In this document: positions 17,284-25,594 of the stretch, piece after piece | Layout: the number at the start of each line of letters is the position of its first letter | Numbering within the stretch: position 1 is the first letter of the stretch | From: Gammaproteobacteria bacterium | GTDB taxonomy: Bacteria; Pseudomonadota; Gammaproteobacteria; Steroidobacterales; GCA-2729495 | Length of the DNA: 46,012 nucleotides | Assembly: GCA_028285245.1 (NCBI GenBank) | Contig: JANQPY010000009.1 | Coordinates: 1 to 46,012 of the forward strand | Direction of reading: 5' to 3' | Made by a program: the position numbers and the translations under genes | Notes under the pieces: generated by a model | What the model saw: the letters and a program-made list of their open reading frames with translations, nothing else | Told to the model about the DNA's origin: nothing | Database searches by the model: none

Positions 17284-18837
17284 CTAGGCGTAGTAGTCCC
17301 GCAGATAGCTGGCGAAATCCATCGAGTCGGCCGCCTCGATCTCAGTCTGCCGCTGTAGCGATGCGGCGCTCTCAGACTTGAAGTCATCCAGATGCTGATT
17401 CAATGATGGCGGCAGAGCGAGAAAGTAGTCTTTGTGCCGGCGACTGATTTCCTGCCCATAGTCAGCCAGCGAAAGCTGCTGATCCCGCAAGTCCTGGAGC
17501 AGTCGCGCAGAGGGCGTTAGCTGCGGATCATCAATCAGGCTGGCCGCTGCCGAGACGGCGTCGCGATAGCCGGCGCTTGAATCGGGATCGAGAAGCTCCG
17601 CCGCGGCAGTCATGTGGTCAAGCAGGCGACTCGCGAGCGCGAGCATTGGCTGTTGCTGTTTGCCCTGCGTCAGACGAAGTTCCGGGTCTCTGCCCGAGAG
17701 TGCAACCTGCGCGCGGTTGTGATCGTCCTCCGCTGCCCCTTCAGCATCAATCGGCGGGCTATCGCTCAGCAGGCAGGTCAACAGAAACGTTTCAACTACC
17801 CGGGCCTGCCGGGCGCTGATACCTACCGGATCAAACGGGCTGACATCGAGCAGCCGCAACTCGATGTACTGCACGCCGCCCCGCGCGAGCGCGGCGCTGG
17901 GGCGCTCGCCGCTGCGCGCCACGCGTTTCGGCCGCACACCGGTGTAGTACTCGTTTTCGATTTGAAGTTCATTCGCATTCAGCTGCCGGTACTCGCCATC
18001 AACCAGTATGCCGATGTTGCGGTAGTCCGGATTTTCAGTGCGAATGGCTGAGTCCAGATCCGCGATGTATTCGCGCAGGCTATTCGCCGATACCCGCAGC
18101 CGAGCCTGACGCGCATTCTGATAGCCGATCTCGCCCATGCGCAGTGAAGTGGCGTAAGGCGCGTACAGAGTTCCTGCGTCGAGCCGGGACAGGCTGGTCG
18201 GCTGCTCCCCGATAAAGCTTGCGCAAACCGCGGGTGATGCGCCGAAAAGATAGAGCATCAGCCAGCCGTATCTGCGGATATTTCTGACCATCCCCATGTA
18301 GGCGGCAGAGCGAAAAGCCTGCAGTTCTTCCGAACTGCCTTGTGATTCGTGGTAGCGCGGCCAGAACTCGTCGGGCAACGACCAGTTGTAGTGAATCCCC
18401 GATATGGCCTGCATGTGGCGGCCATAGCGATACCCCAGCCCGCGGCGGTAAATCGTCTTCATGCGGCCGACATTTGACGTGCCATAGCGGGCTAGCCGAA
18501 TGTCAGCCGCGGAGCGCAATCGGCAAGGCATGCTGAGCGCCCATAGCCGCTCATCCTCCAACTCACCGGCAGTGAACTGATGCAGATCGCAAAGGAACTG
18601 AATGGCCTGCCACACATCGTCCAGTGGCGGCGTGATGAACTCGATTAACGCCTCGGAAAAATCGGTGGTGATGTAGCGGTTGGTGAGCGCCGAGCCCAAT
18701 GCGCCAGGATGAGGTGACTCGGCGATGGTGCCCGCGGGCGATATGCGGAGGCTCTCCTTCTCGATACCCCGGCGCGAACCTGCCAGCAACTCCGTGCCCG
18801 CGAGGCCGCTAAGGCGCTGTTCCAGCGCAGCGTTCAC
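17284..18837 (-). CDS. gshA: Glutamate-cysteine ligase (gammaproteobacterial type)
   Basis: A 517-residue enzyme catalysing the ATP-dependent first step of glutathione synthesis. The N-terminus has GSRRGIEKESLRI (Mg/ATP-binding acidic residues), then TNRYITTDFSEALIEFITPP, and the substrate region GIHYNWSLPDEFWP. YIELRLLDVSPFDPVGI is also diagnostic of the E. coli GshA class. Length matches E. coli (518). Its downstream neighbours on the same strand are the two membrane-anchored proteins, but 110 bases separate them. It is divergent from the DUF2845 gene, with 164 bases between starts. Confidence 0.95.
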   Translation of the reverse strand: MNAALEQRLSGLAGTELLAGSRRGIEKESLRISPAGTIAESPHPGALGSALTNRYITTDFSEALIEFITPPLDDVWQAIQFLCDLHQFTAGELEDERLWALSMPCRLRSAADIRLARYGTSNVGRMKTIYRRGLGYRYGRHMQAISGIHYNWSLPDEFWPRYHESQGSSEELQAFRSAAYMGMVRNIRRYGWLMLYLFGASPAVCASFIGEQPTSLSRLDAGTLYAPYATSLRMGEIGYQNARQARLRVSANSLREYIADLDSAIRTENPDYRNIGILVDGEYRQLNANELQIENEYYTGVRPKRVARSGERPSAALARGGVQYIELRLLDVSPFDPVGISARQARVVETFLLTCLLSDSPPIDAEGAAEDDHNRAQVALSGRDPELRLTQGKQQQPMLALASRLLDHMTAAAELLDPDSSAGYRDAVSAAASLIDDPQLTPSARLLQDLRDQQLSLADYGQEISRRHKDYFLALPPSLNQHLDDFKSESAASLQRQTEIEAADSMDFASYLRDYYA

Positions 18838-19001
18838 CGGGGTCGAGAAGTCCCCAGGCGAGGAGCGGACATATGTTGAGTCAAAAGCGCCTTGGCGAAT
18901 GCTGCAGCGAAGCAGCTACAGGTGGGCCAGGAACACCGGGCGTAGAATAGCGTCATATATAAGTGCACCCCCGGTAAACGACCGCCCGCGAGAATATAGT
19001 A

Positions 19002-19367
19002 ATGTCCATTGCACGTCTGCTTTTTGTCCTGATACTGCTTGGCCTGTCGCAGCCGGCCGCCGCTGTTCGTTGCGGTAGCAAGCTGGTTAACGAAGGTGAC
19101 CCCAAAGCCAAAGTGCTAAAGCACTGCGGTGAGCCGGTTTCCGTTGAACGCCGCACGGTCGTGCGCTCCGGCGTCCCGAGGCTCGTTACACGCACACGAG
19201 GGTTCAGCGACGAGCGCGAGCTCCTGCTCCCGACGCGTAGTTTTGTTGAGGTCAATATTGAGGAGTGGACCTTCAACTTCGGACCGCGCAAATTTATGCG
19301 GGTGATTCGATTCGAGAATGGGCGGGTTAAGGACATCGAAGCACTTAGCTACGGCTATAGGGACTAG
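19002..19367 (+). CDS. Secreted DUF2845 family protein
   Basis: A 121-residue protein with a signal peptide (about 1-21, ending PAAA). The mature part starts VRCGSKLVNEGDPKAKVLKHCGEP, the DUF2845 signature with two conserved Cys that could form a disulfide in the periplasm. A C-terminal EEWTFNFGPRKFMRVIRFENGRV completes the domain; it resembles the small SmpA/BamE-like fold in pattern. Function unknown. It is convergent with the YheT-like hydrolase gene, 89 bases apart. Confidence 0.8.
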   Translation: MSIARLLFVLILLGLSQPAAAVRCGSKLVNEGDPKAKVLKHCGEPVSVERRTVVRSGVPRLVTRTRGFSDERELLLPTRSFVEVNIEEWTFNFGPRKFMRVIRFENGRVKDIEALSYGYRD

Positions 19368-19456
19368 AACCTGTCTCAACCTACCGTGTGAGCCACATTT
19401 TGCAGCCGGTTGGCTGTATGCGAGGCGCGCCCTCGAATCAAGACTCACCTTGTGCG

Positions 19457-20458
19457 TCAAGAAAGCAACGCGTCCTCACTCAACACCGTGACCATGTAGT
19501 CGTCCAACCAACTGCGTAACGCGTAGTCCTTCACGAATCCGCAGTGACCGCCGAACGCGGCCCGCTCAATAACCATTGTCTCCGGACGCGCCAGCTTCGA
19601 TACGCTACCTACCGGAATCACGGGATCATCATCGGCGAGTAGAATCCGCGACGGTACGCGAATCGTCGCCAGTCGCTCGCCAGTGATCGCGTAGCCGCGC
19701 AGATAAGTCTGCATATCCGGATAGTCGGTGTATTCCTCGATAAAGAAGCGCGTTACAGACTCCAGCGACCTGAAGCGTCCCATGTCACCGAATGTATAGT
19801 GCGCAGGAAAAAGGCTGCGCTTCTTCTCCAGTGAACGCCGCCATTTGCGCAGAAAATACTGCTGATAAACCACGAAGCCGCCATCAAGCGCCTGCATGGT
19901 TTCCTCCGGATCGAGCACAGGACATACGGCGACTATGGCGCGCAGCCTGAGTCCTGACTCACTGGCGACAGCACCAACACGCAGGGCGAAGTTGCCGCCC
20001 AGCGAAAAACCACCGAGGGCCAGCGGTTCATCCGGATACCGTTCGTTCAACCAGCGCACGGCGCCCACCACCTCGTCGAGGCGGCAGGAATGAAACAGCT
20101 CCTTATTCAGATGGTGCGACTCACCGTGGTCGCGAAGATTCAGCCGTATTACCCGATAGCCGGCTTCCCAAAGGCTCACCGCGTTGGTGAGCATGTATGG
20201 GGAGTCGCTACTCCCCTCCCAGCCGTGAATCAGCACTGCCAGCTGGCCATTCCCAGCGGCCTTCGGCGGCGTGTGATGCAGCAGCAGGCGTACCCCGTCA
20301 CCACAGTCGGCAATCAGCTTTTCAGAAGCCGCGATGAGATCGGCAGCCCGCGCGTGAGCGCGGTGGTTGCGGGGTCCGACACGCCCGGCAAGCGACTGCA
20401 CGTGACCCCCGCGCAGCAACAGCGGCGGACTGAACGCAGACAGTCTGAATTGAGTCAA
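19457..20458 (-). CDS. YheT-like alpha/beta hydrolase
   Basis: A 333-residue hydrolase of the YheT/EMB8 (AB hydrolase family 4) type. It starts FSPPLLLRGGHVQSLAG, the family N-terminal signature. The oxyanion motif is LIHGWEGSSDSPY. The nucleophile elbow GGFSLGGN carries Ser152. The acid is in ILLADDDPVIP (about 270-280) and the His in AFGGHCGFV (about 300). Substrate unknown; relatives act on esters. The start overlaps the stop of the response-regulator gene by four bases (20455-20458), so they are coupled. Confidence 0.9.
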   Translation of the reverse strand: MTQFRLSAFSPPLLLRGGHVQSLAGRVGPRNHRAHARAADLIAASEKLIADCGDGVRLLLHHTPPKAAGNGQLAVLIHGWEGSSDSPYMLTNAVSLWEAGYRVIRLNLRDHGESHHLNKELFHSCRLDEVVGAVRWLNERYPDEPLALGGFSLGGNFALRVGAVASESGLRLRAIVAVCPVLDPEETMQALDGGFVVYQQYFLRKWRRSLEKKRSLFPAHYTFGDMGRFRSLESVTRFFIEEYTDYPDMQTYLRGYAITGERLATIRVPSRILLADDDPVIPVGSVSKLARPETMVIERAAFGGHCGFVKDYALRSWLDDYMVTVLSEDALLS

Positions 20459-21834
20459 AGCGCCGAAGCGGAGCCCCAGGTACCTGCGGGCAAATCGGTA
20501 TCGGGGAACAGGCGCAGCTGCACTCGGTTATTTGCAGCAGCGACGCGATTCCAGTCGCCTGCGGTGACGCCCTGCAGTGAGGCCGGATACTCGGCGGCCG
20601 ACGCCAGCGCGCCCAGCTCTTCAACGATCAGCCGCACCGGGCCACCGGCGAGATCGAGATCGGCCCGGTAGTTGGCAAACGCTACCGACTGCAAATCGCT
20701 CGGACGACTGCCATCCACGGAGCCAATGCGGTCACAGCTGTCTGCCGGAGATTCAGACGGCGCCGGCGCCCAGCGGCCGGTTGAGTCCGCTCGCAGACAG
20801 AAGTTACCCGTGTATACGTCAAGCTGAACGATGCCGGAGTACCCTACGGCGCGAAGGCGGTCCATCAATCCCGACACCACTTCCAGACGACCGTCGCTCA
20901 GCGGCACGTCACCGGGCTCGTAAACAGCCGACTGGTTGATGCCCCAAGCGAGCGTCTCGAGAAAATCTTCGTACTGACGCAGCAGGTTTGCGCGTTCTGA
21001 ATCCAGGTAATCACGGATGCCCGCAGCATCCTCAGCATCAGCGCGGCGGCGATCTTCAAGGGCGGCGAGCAACTCTGAATTTTGCCCGGCCATCGCCTGC
21101 CATTTTCTCTGACTGTCCTGGTGCAGCCAGAAGAAGGTCGCCGCGAGTCCAGCCAGCAGCAACACCAGGAAAGTCGTCAATGAAGGCCGGCCGCGGGACT
21201 CTCTGGGAACTTGCGCCGGGACCGGCGCGGCAAAGCGCTCGTCCAGCAGTTTGGCGACCGAGTTTTCGATGTCACCGCGCAGGCTTGCACCGTGATGGCC
21301 GAGCATCTCGCCCAGCCAGCGATGCAGGTCGTCCCAGTCTGCCGGCCGCAGAGCACGCTGGACCTCCGCTCCGTCGGGCACGCTCGCAGGCACAACAGCA
21401 GGTGCCTCGGCGGACGCGCCATCGGTGGACTCGTCATCCACGAGATGCAGCGACTGCAACAGCGCATCAACTTCGACCGGTTTGATTTGCTTGGGCAGCA
21501 CGCCCACCGCGCCCAGCGCGCGCGCCTGACTGACGTACAGCTCACCGGCCTGCGAGGTGTACATCATTATGGGGATAGTCGCCGTCGCCGGTTTGTTCTT
21601 GATGGCGCGGACTGCCTCAAAGCCATCCATGCCAGGCATCATGTGATCCATGAAGATCACGTCCGGACGATCATGACCCAGGAACTCGAGAGCCTGTTCA
21701 GCGGAGCCGGCAGTCTCTACCCGCATGTCATAGCGCTCAAGAATGCGCGCAAGAAAGCGTCGCGCGGTTTTGGAGTCATCCACGATGAGCGCGCATTTCG
21801 GCGCCACTGAAGGATCCCGGGCGGGCTTGACCAT
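20455..21834 (-). CDS. Response-regulator receiver protein with transmembrane segment and extracytoplasmic C-terminus
   Basis: A 459-residue protein with an unusual order. Residues 13-130 form a CheY-like receiver domain with Asp19/Asp20, phospho-acceptor Asp63 (FMDHMMPGMDGF), Thr93 and Lys115 (VLPKQIKP), so it should be phosphorylatable. A linker (131-215) is followed by one transmembrane helix (about 219-237, TTFLVLLLAGLAATFFW). A helical, probably coiled-coil stretch (240-300) and a domain of about 150 residues that I do not recognise come next; these should lie in the periplasm. No helix-turn-helix, GGDEF, EAL or kinase output is present. It is coupled to yheT downstream and divergent from the PAS-GGDEF-EAL gene, 106 bases away. 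Confidence 0.75.
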   Translation of the reverse strand: MVKPARDPSVAPKCALIVDDSKTARRFLARILERYDMRVETAGSAEQALEFLGHDRPDVIFMDHMMPGMDGFEAVRAIKNKPATATIPIMMYTSQAGELYVSQARALGAVGVLPKQIKPVEVDALLQSLHLVDDESTDGASAEAPAVVPASVPDGAEVQRALRPADWDDLHRWLGEMLGHHGASLRGDIENSVAKLLDERFAAPVPAQVPRESRGRPSLTTFLVLLLAGLAATFFWLHQDSQRKWQAMAGQNSELLAALEDRRRADAEDAAGIRDYLDSERANLLRQYEDFLETLAWGINQSAVYEPGDVPLSDGRLEVVSGLMDRLRAVGYSGIVQLDVYTGNFCLRADSTGRWAPAPSESPADSCDRIGSVDGSRPSDLQSVAFANYRADLDLAGGPVRLIVEELGALASAAEYPASLQGVTAGDWNRVAAANNRVQLRLFPDTDLPAGTWGSASAL

Positions 21835-21940
21835 GCGCGGATTTTACGTCGAATAGCTGGTAATTTCGCGCCGGAATGGTGCCTTTTGTAAGGTCGGCAC
21901 TTGTGCGCCTTGCGCGTTGGCGCGATGCTATGTGAAACGC

Positions 21941-23989
21941 ATGCCCCGTCCATCCAGAACAATCTATGTGCTCGTCGGCATCGGTGTGGCGCTCGGCACA
22001 GCCGTTGCGGCCACTCTAGCGATGTACCTCGCACATCTCGTGCTCGAAGAGCGCCTTGCAGAAGACCATGTGGCCTGGGAACTGGTTGGCATGCTCCTGC
22101 TGTGCTCGATAGTTGCCGGGATCACCGCAGCGCTCGCCTTCCGGCAGCGGCAGGAGGTCAACCGCGTCATTGAAGCGGCCGAGCAGCTCGCCGACGGACG
22201 AATCGATGCATGGGAACCTTCCGGCGATAGCTCCGCCGCAGGCAAGCTGGATCGCGCCTTCGCCCGTCTGCATGCGCGCATGCGCGAGACCAGCGTGTCG
22301 CGCAACTACCTGGATCGGGTACTTAGCAGCATGCGCGATGCGGTCATCCTGGTGGACAACAACGGCTACATCCGCCGGGTTAACTCCGCGACCACGCGTT
22401 TGGTGGAGTACGGTGCCGAAGAGTTAATCGGCAAGGAAGTCATCGATCTCATCGCGCCGCCGGCCAGGCCCGCCTTTGTGCGCGCAGGCCACCAGTCCGG
22501 CCAGGCGGAAACCACTTTCAGAGCGCGGTCCGGCCACGAAGTCCCGGTGTCTTATTCCTGGTCGGAGATCGAGACCGGCAGCGAGAGCATTGAAGGGTGC
22601 ATTCTGGCGGCACGCGATATTACCGAACGTAAACTGGCTGACCGGCGAATTCGTTACCTGGCACGCATTGACGCACTCACCAAGGTGCCAAACCGGATGC
22701 AGTTTCAGCATCTGCTGCAGCGGGCGATCGCCAAAGCGAGTAAGCGCAGCGAGCAGATTGGACTTCTCTATCTGGATGTTGATCGGTTCAAGGACATCAA
22801 CGATACGTTTGGGCACGTGGCCGGCGACACCAGCCTCGAGACCCTCGCCACCCGAGTTAACCGCTTGCTGCCCGAGCGCGCCTTTATAGGCCGGCTGGCC
22901 GGCGATGAGTTCGGCATCGTGGTGTTTGGTGAGCCAGACCGGCAACCCAGCGGCCAGTGGCTTGAGGACATCGCCCAGCAGCTGCAGCGAGAAATTGCCG
23001 AGGTGCTGATCGTGCAAGGTCAGGAGCTGCACATGACCGTCAGCATCGGCATAGCCAGCTTCCCCACCGATGCGGACAACGTGTTGGATCTCATCCGCAA
23101 CGCTGATGCGGCGCTGTATCACGCCAAGCGCAAAGGCGGCAATCATGTCCGCAGCTACCGGCCGGAGATGAATGCTGAGGCAGTCGAGCGGCTGATCCTA
23201 AAGAGCAAGCTACGGCGCTCGTACGAGCTCGACGAGCTGCTGATGAACTATCAGCCGAAAATCGATCTGCGCACCGGCAGAATCGCCGGAGCTGAGGCGC
23301 TGGTGCGCTGGGAGCTCTCAGAGCATGGGTTGGTTCTGCCCGCCGAGTTTATTCCGCTCGCCGAGGAGACCAACCTGATTATTGAGATCGGGGAATGGGT
23401 GCTAAAGAAGGTGTGCGAGGACTACGCCAACTGGACGCGGCGCGGCATTGACCCAGGGCCGATTTCCGTCAACCTGTCGTTAAAGCAGCTTGCGCAGCCT
23501 AATTTCTCCCGGCGCATCGCGCGGATCCTGCAAAAGCATGGTCTGAAGCCCGGCAATCTGGAACTGGAGATTACCGAGACAACACTGATGGAGGATCCCG
23601 AACGCACGGTACGGATCCTCGGCGAGCTGCACCAAATGGGATTGCAGTTGGCGATTGATGACTTTGGTACCGGCTATTCGTCACTCAGCGCCCTGCAGAA
23701 GTTTCCGATTGGGACACTCAAGATCGACAAGTCGTTTGTGCGTGACGCCGACACGGATACCGACGACGCAACTATTGTCGCCACTATTGTCGATATGGCG
23801 CATGGCATGAACATGCGCGTGGTGGCCGAAGGTGTGGAATCAGAAGATCAGCTCTCGTTCCTGCGTGTGATCAACTGCGACTATGTGCAGGGATTGCTGT
23901 TCGGGCAGCCCATGGCCGCGGACGACTACGAGATACTCATTCGCGAACAGTCTCAGGGAACGGACTCTTATCGAGCGCTATTCGCCTAG
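21941..23989 (+). CDS. Membrane PAS-GGDEF-EAL cyclic-di-GMP enzyme
   Basis: About 682 residues. Two transmembrane helices (about 8-34 and 46-68) are followed by a HAMP-like linker, PAS (about 120-235), GGDEF (about 250-410) and EAL (about 425-670). The cyclase signature is RLAGDEFG (AGDEF, a variant still compatible with activity) and there is no RxxD inhibitory site before it. The EAL domain keeps AEALVRW, SVNLSLKQL, ITETTLM, DDFGTGYSS, KIDKSFV, AEGVE and QGLLFGQP, so phosphodiesterase activity is expected. ATG 21941 is preferred; an in-frame TTG at 21917 is possible. The stop codon lies at the boundary of the MITE-like element at 23988. Confidence 0.9.
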   Translation: MPRPSRTIYVLVGIGVALGTAVAATLAMYLAHLVLEERLAEDHVAWELVGMLLLCSIVAGITAALAFRQRQEVNRVIEAAEQLADGRIDAWEPSGDSSAAGKLDRAFARLHARMRETSVSRNYLDRVLSSMRDAVILVDNNGYIRRVNSATTRLVEYGAEELIGKEVIDLIAPPARPAFVRAGHQSGQAETTFRARSGHEVPVSYSWSEIETGSESIEGCILAARDITERKLADRRIRYLARIDALTKVPNRMQFQHLLQRAIAKASKRSEQIGLLYLDVDRFKDINDTFGHVAGDTSLETLATRVNRLLPERAFIGRLAGDEFGIVVFGEPDRQPSGQWLEDIAQQLQREIAEVLIVQGQELHMTVSIGIASFPTDADNVLDLIRNADAALYHAKRKGGNHVRSYRPEMNAEAVERLILKSKLRRSYELDELLMNYQPKIDLRTGRIAGAEALVRWELSEHGLVLPAEFIPLAEETNLIIEIGEWVLKKVCEDYANWTRRGIDPGPISVNLSLKQLAQPNFSRRIARILQKHGLKPGNLELEITETTLMEDPERTVRILGELHQMGLQLAIDDFGTGYSSLSALQKFPIGTLKIDKSFVRDADTDTDDATIVATIVDMAHGMNMRVVAEGVESEDQLSFLRVINCDYVQGLLFGQPMAADDYEILIREQSQGTDSYRALFA

Positions 23990-24401
23990 CAAGCTGTTGA
24001 AAATCCCTCAGCCGGCCCGATACTTCGTTGTGGCTCGGCTCAAAATGCTCATGTAGGGAGCCTCGGCCTCGCCCTAAGCGCGTTCCGCAGCCGGATAGCT
24101 TCTCGCAAAACGAGGCGGAGTGAGCGTGGCTGGCTTGATGCCAGCGAGCGAAGCGACAACGACGGATTGCGAGAAGCTACGTGACTGCCCGACCGGGTTG
24201 CGCCCGATTTTCTCGCCAGCTGCGTTGCCGAGCTTGGCAAGGGCGCCTGCCATTGCGCTGCGCTCGGCGCCTTGCTGGAAAAAAAATCGGACTGCAACGG
24301 ACCGTGCTTAGGGCGGGGCCGAGGCTCCTCATATACACTCCGCTTTCTCGCCGACCCACGCCTTGTCTCACCCTCGGCTGAAGCTTTTTCAACAGCCTGC
24401 T
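23988..24401. mobile_element. MITE-like element with nested inverted repeats
   Basis: A non-coding element of about 414 bp. The terminal inverted repeats are 27 bp (23988-24014 and 24375-24401), both with the core GCTGTTGAAAA and ending CAGCCG, with about five mismatches. Inside are a 23-bp pair (24057-24079 with 24306-24328, one mismatch) and a 13-bp perfect pair (24096-24108 with 24167-24179). Much of the element can therefore fold into a long branched hairpin. No transposase is encoded. It begins inside the stop codon (TAG) of the GGDEF-EAL gene, so an insertion may have replaced the original end of that gene. No clear target duplication is visible. Confidence 0.75.
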
Positions 24402-24427
24402 GGCACGATCTGTGCATCGCCATTCGC

Positions 24428-25594
24428 TCATGGAGAATCCGGCTCATAGCCAGTCATCTCCAGATAGCCGCGCCCCACGCGCTCGCCACCGCGGCCATCC
24501 AGCACATTGACGCTGCCCTCCCAGTAGAGAATCGCAAGCGCCTGTTCCTGATCGGCCACCGCCGCTTCCGCATACAGCTCAAGCCCTGCGTTTGGCACAT
24601 CGATGCGCCACGCAGTAGGCCAGCGAGTACCGGTCGCCGGACTCGTCCAGTAATCCAGCGGGTGCATGGTGAAGTCAGAGTCAGTCAGAGCACGGCGAAC
24701 ACCCTGAGCATCGACCAGACTGCCCGACGATTCCGGCAACGCAGCGCCGGTCGCATCGCGCAGCTGATACAGCATCAGGTCGCGGCCATCCTGAAGCTGC
24801 AATCCAACCCAGTCCCAACCCGTTGCGTAGTCACCCAGCGCGCTGGTGCCCCACTCGCGATCCAGCCACACCAACCCGCGCACAGCGTGCTCGTGCGCGC
24901 CGAATCTCAACGTGCCGTCGGCCGGCATGCGCGTCTTGCTGTAGTACCACGATGCGTTGCCGGCATCAGGGCCCTTGGCGCTTAAACCCGCATCGCCCTG
25001 CAGTACCGCGGGTTTGCCATCGCGAAGGATCAGGTCGAGCGCAATATCTGTCGCGGCATCGTGTGCTCGCAAACGCTGGGGCAGAAAATCTTCGGATAGG
25101 CTTTCGGCAGACCAATCGTCCAGCCACACAGCGAATGGTTCGGAACGCGCACCCGCCACCTCCCCGGCAGGGCGGGCGAAACGCTGCACTACACGATGCT
25201 CATCGCCAGCGATGTCAGTAATCGCGAAGTGGGCCATATATATCTGCGGCGACTCCCATGCGTTCGCGGGTGTCGGCCCTGGAGCACGCGTCGCGTAACG
25301 AAAGAAAGTCAGTTGAAAACCGAACTCGGCGTCATCCTCGGTTTCCAGATTGCCGGTGAAGTACCACCATTCCGACTGATAGTCAGGATGCGGCCCATGA
25401 TCTCGCGGGAGCTGAATCTCTCCCGGCAGCAACGCGCGCTTGTAGCCCTCCAGACCCGCCGCGGAGCCAAGCACATCGGACAGCTCCGTAAGTGGCGGAC
25501 GTTCCGACTGGCTCACTGCCGTGGTGACCCATATCAGCACCGCCAGGGTGGCTAACAAACGCGCGAACACAACGACCGGTGGCTGACGCATCAT
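24428..25594 (-). CDS. AttH/CrtC-type lipocalin-like secreted protein
   Basis: About 388 residues. An N-terminal hydrophobic signal or anchor (about 8-26, ending AVSQS) is followed by the lipocalin-like domain found in AttH and in carotenoid 1,2-hydratases. Markers are HPDYQSEWWYFTGNL, GFQLTFFRYA, YMAHFAITD, SARTR-like NASWYYSKTRM, LVWLDREWG and GWDWVGLQLQDGRDLMLYQLR. It probably sits in the periplasm. The start at 25594 overlaps the permease stop (ATGA); the frame is open far upstream but lies inside the permease gene. It is the third gene of an ATPase-permease-AttH operon, an arrangement seen in att-type ABC systems, so it is likely a transport partner rather than a carotenoid enzyme. Confidence 0.85.
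   Translation of the reverse strand: MMRQPPVVVFARLLATLAVLIWVTTAVSQSERPPLTELSDVLGSAAGLEGYKRALLPGEIQLPRDHGPHPDYQSEWWYFTGNLETEDDAEFGFQLTFFRYATRAPGPTPANAWESPQIYMAHFAITDIAGDEHRVVQRFARPAGEVAGARSEPFAVWLDDWSAESLSEDFLPQRLRAHDAATDIALDLILRDGKPAVLQGDAGLSAKGPDAGNASWYYSKTRMPADGTLRFGAHEHAVRGLVWLDREWGTSALGDYATGWDWVGLQLQDGRDLMLYQLRDATGAALPESSGSLVDAQGVRRALTDSDFTMHPLDYWTSPATGTRWPTAWRIDVPNAGLELYAEAAVADQEQALAILYWEGSVNVLDGRGGERVGRGYLEMTGYEPDSP

Noticed and set aside
23988..24401. Integron attC site
   Set aside because: The ends do not fit the RYYYAAC/GTTRRRY core pair, no integrase or cassette array is present, and the element is larger and differently structured.
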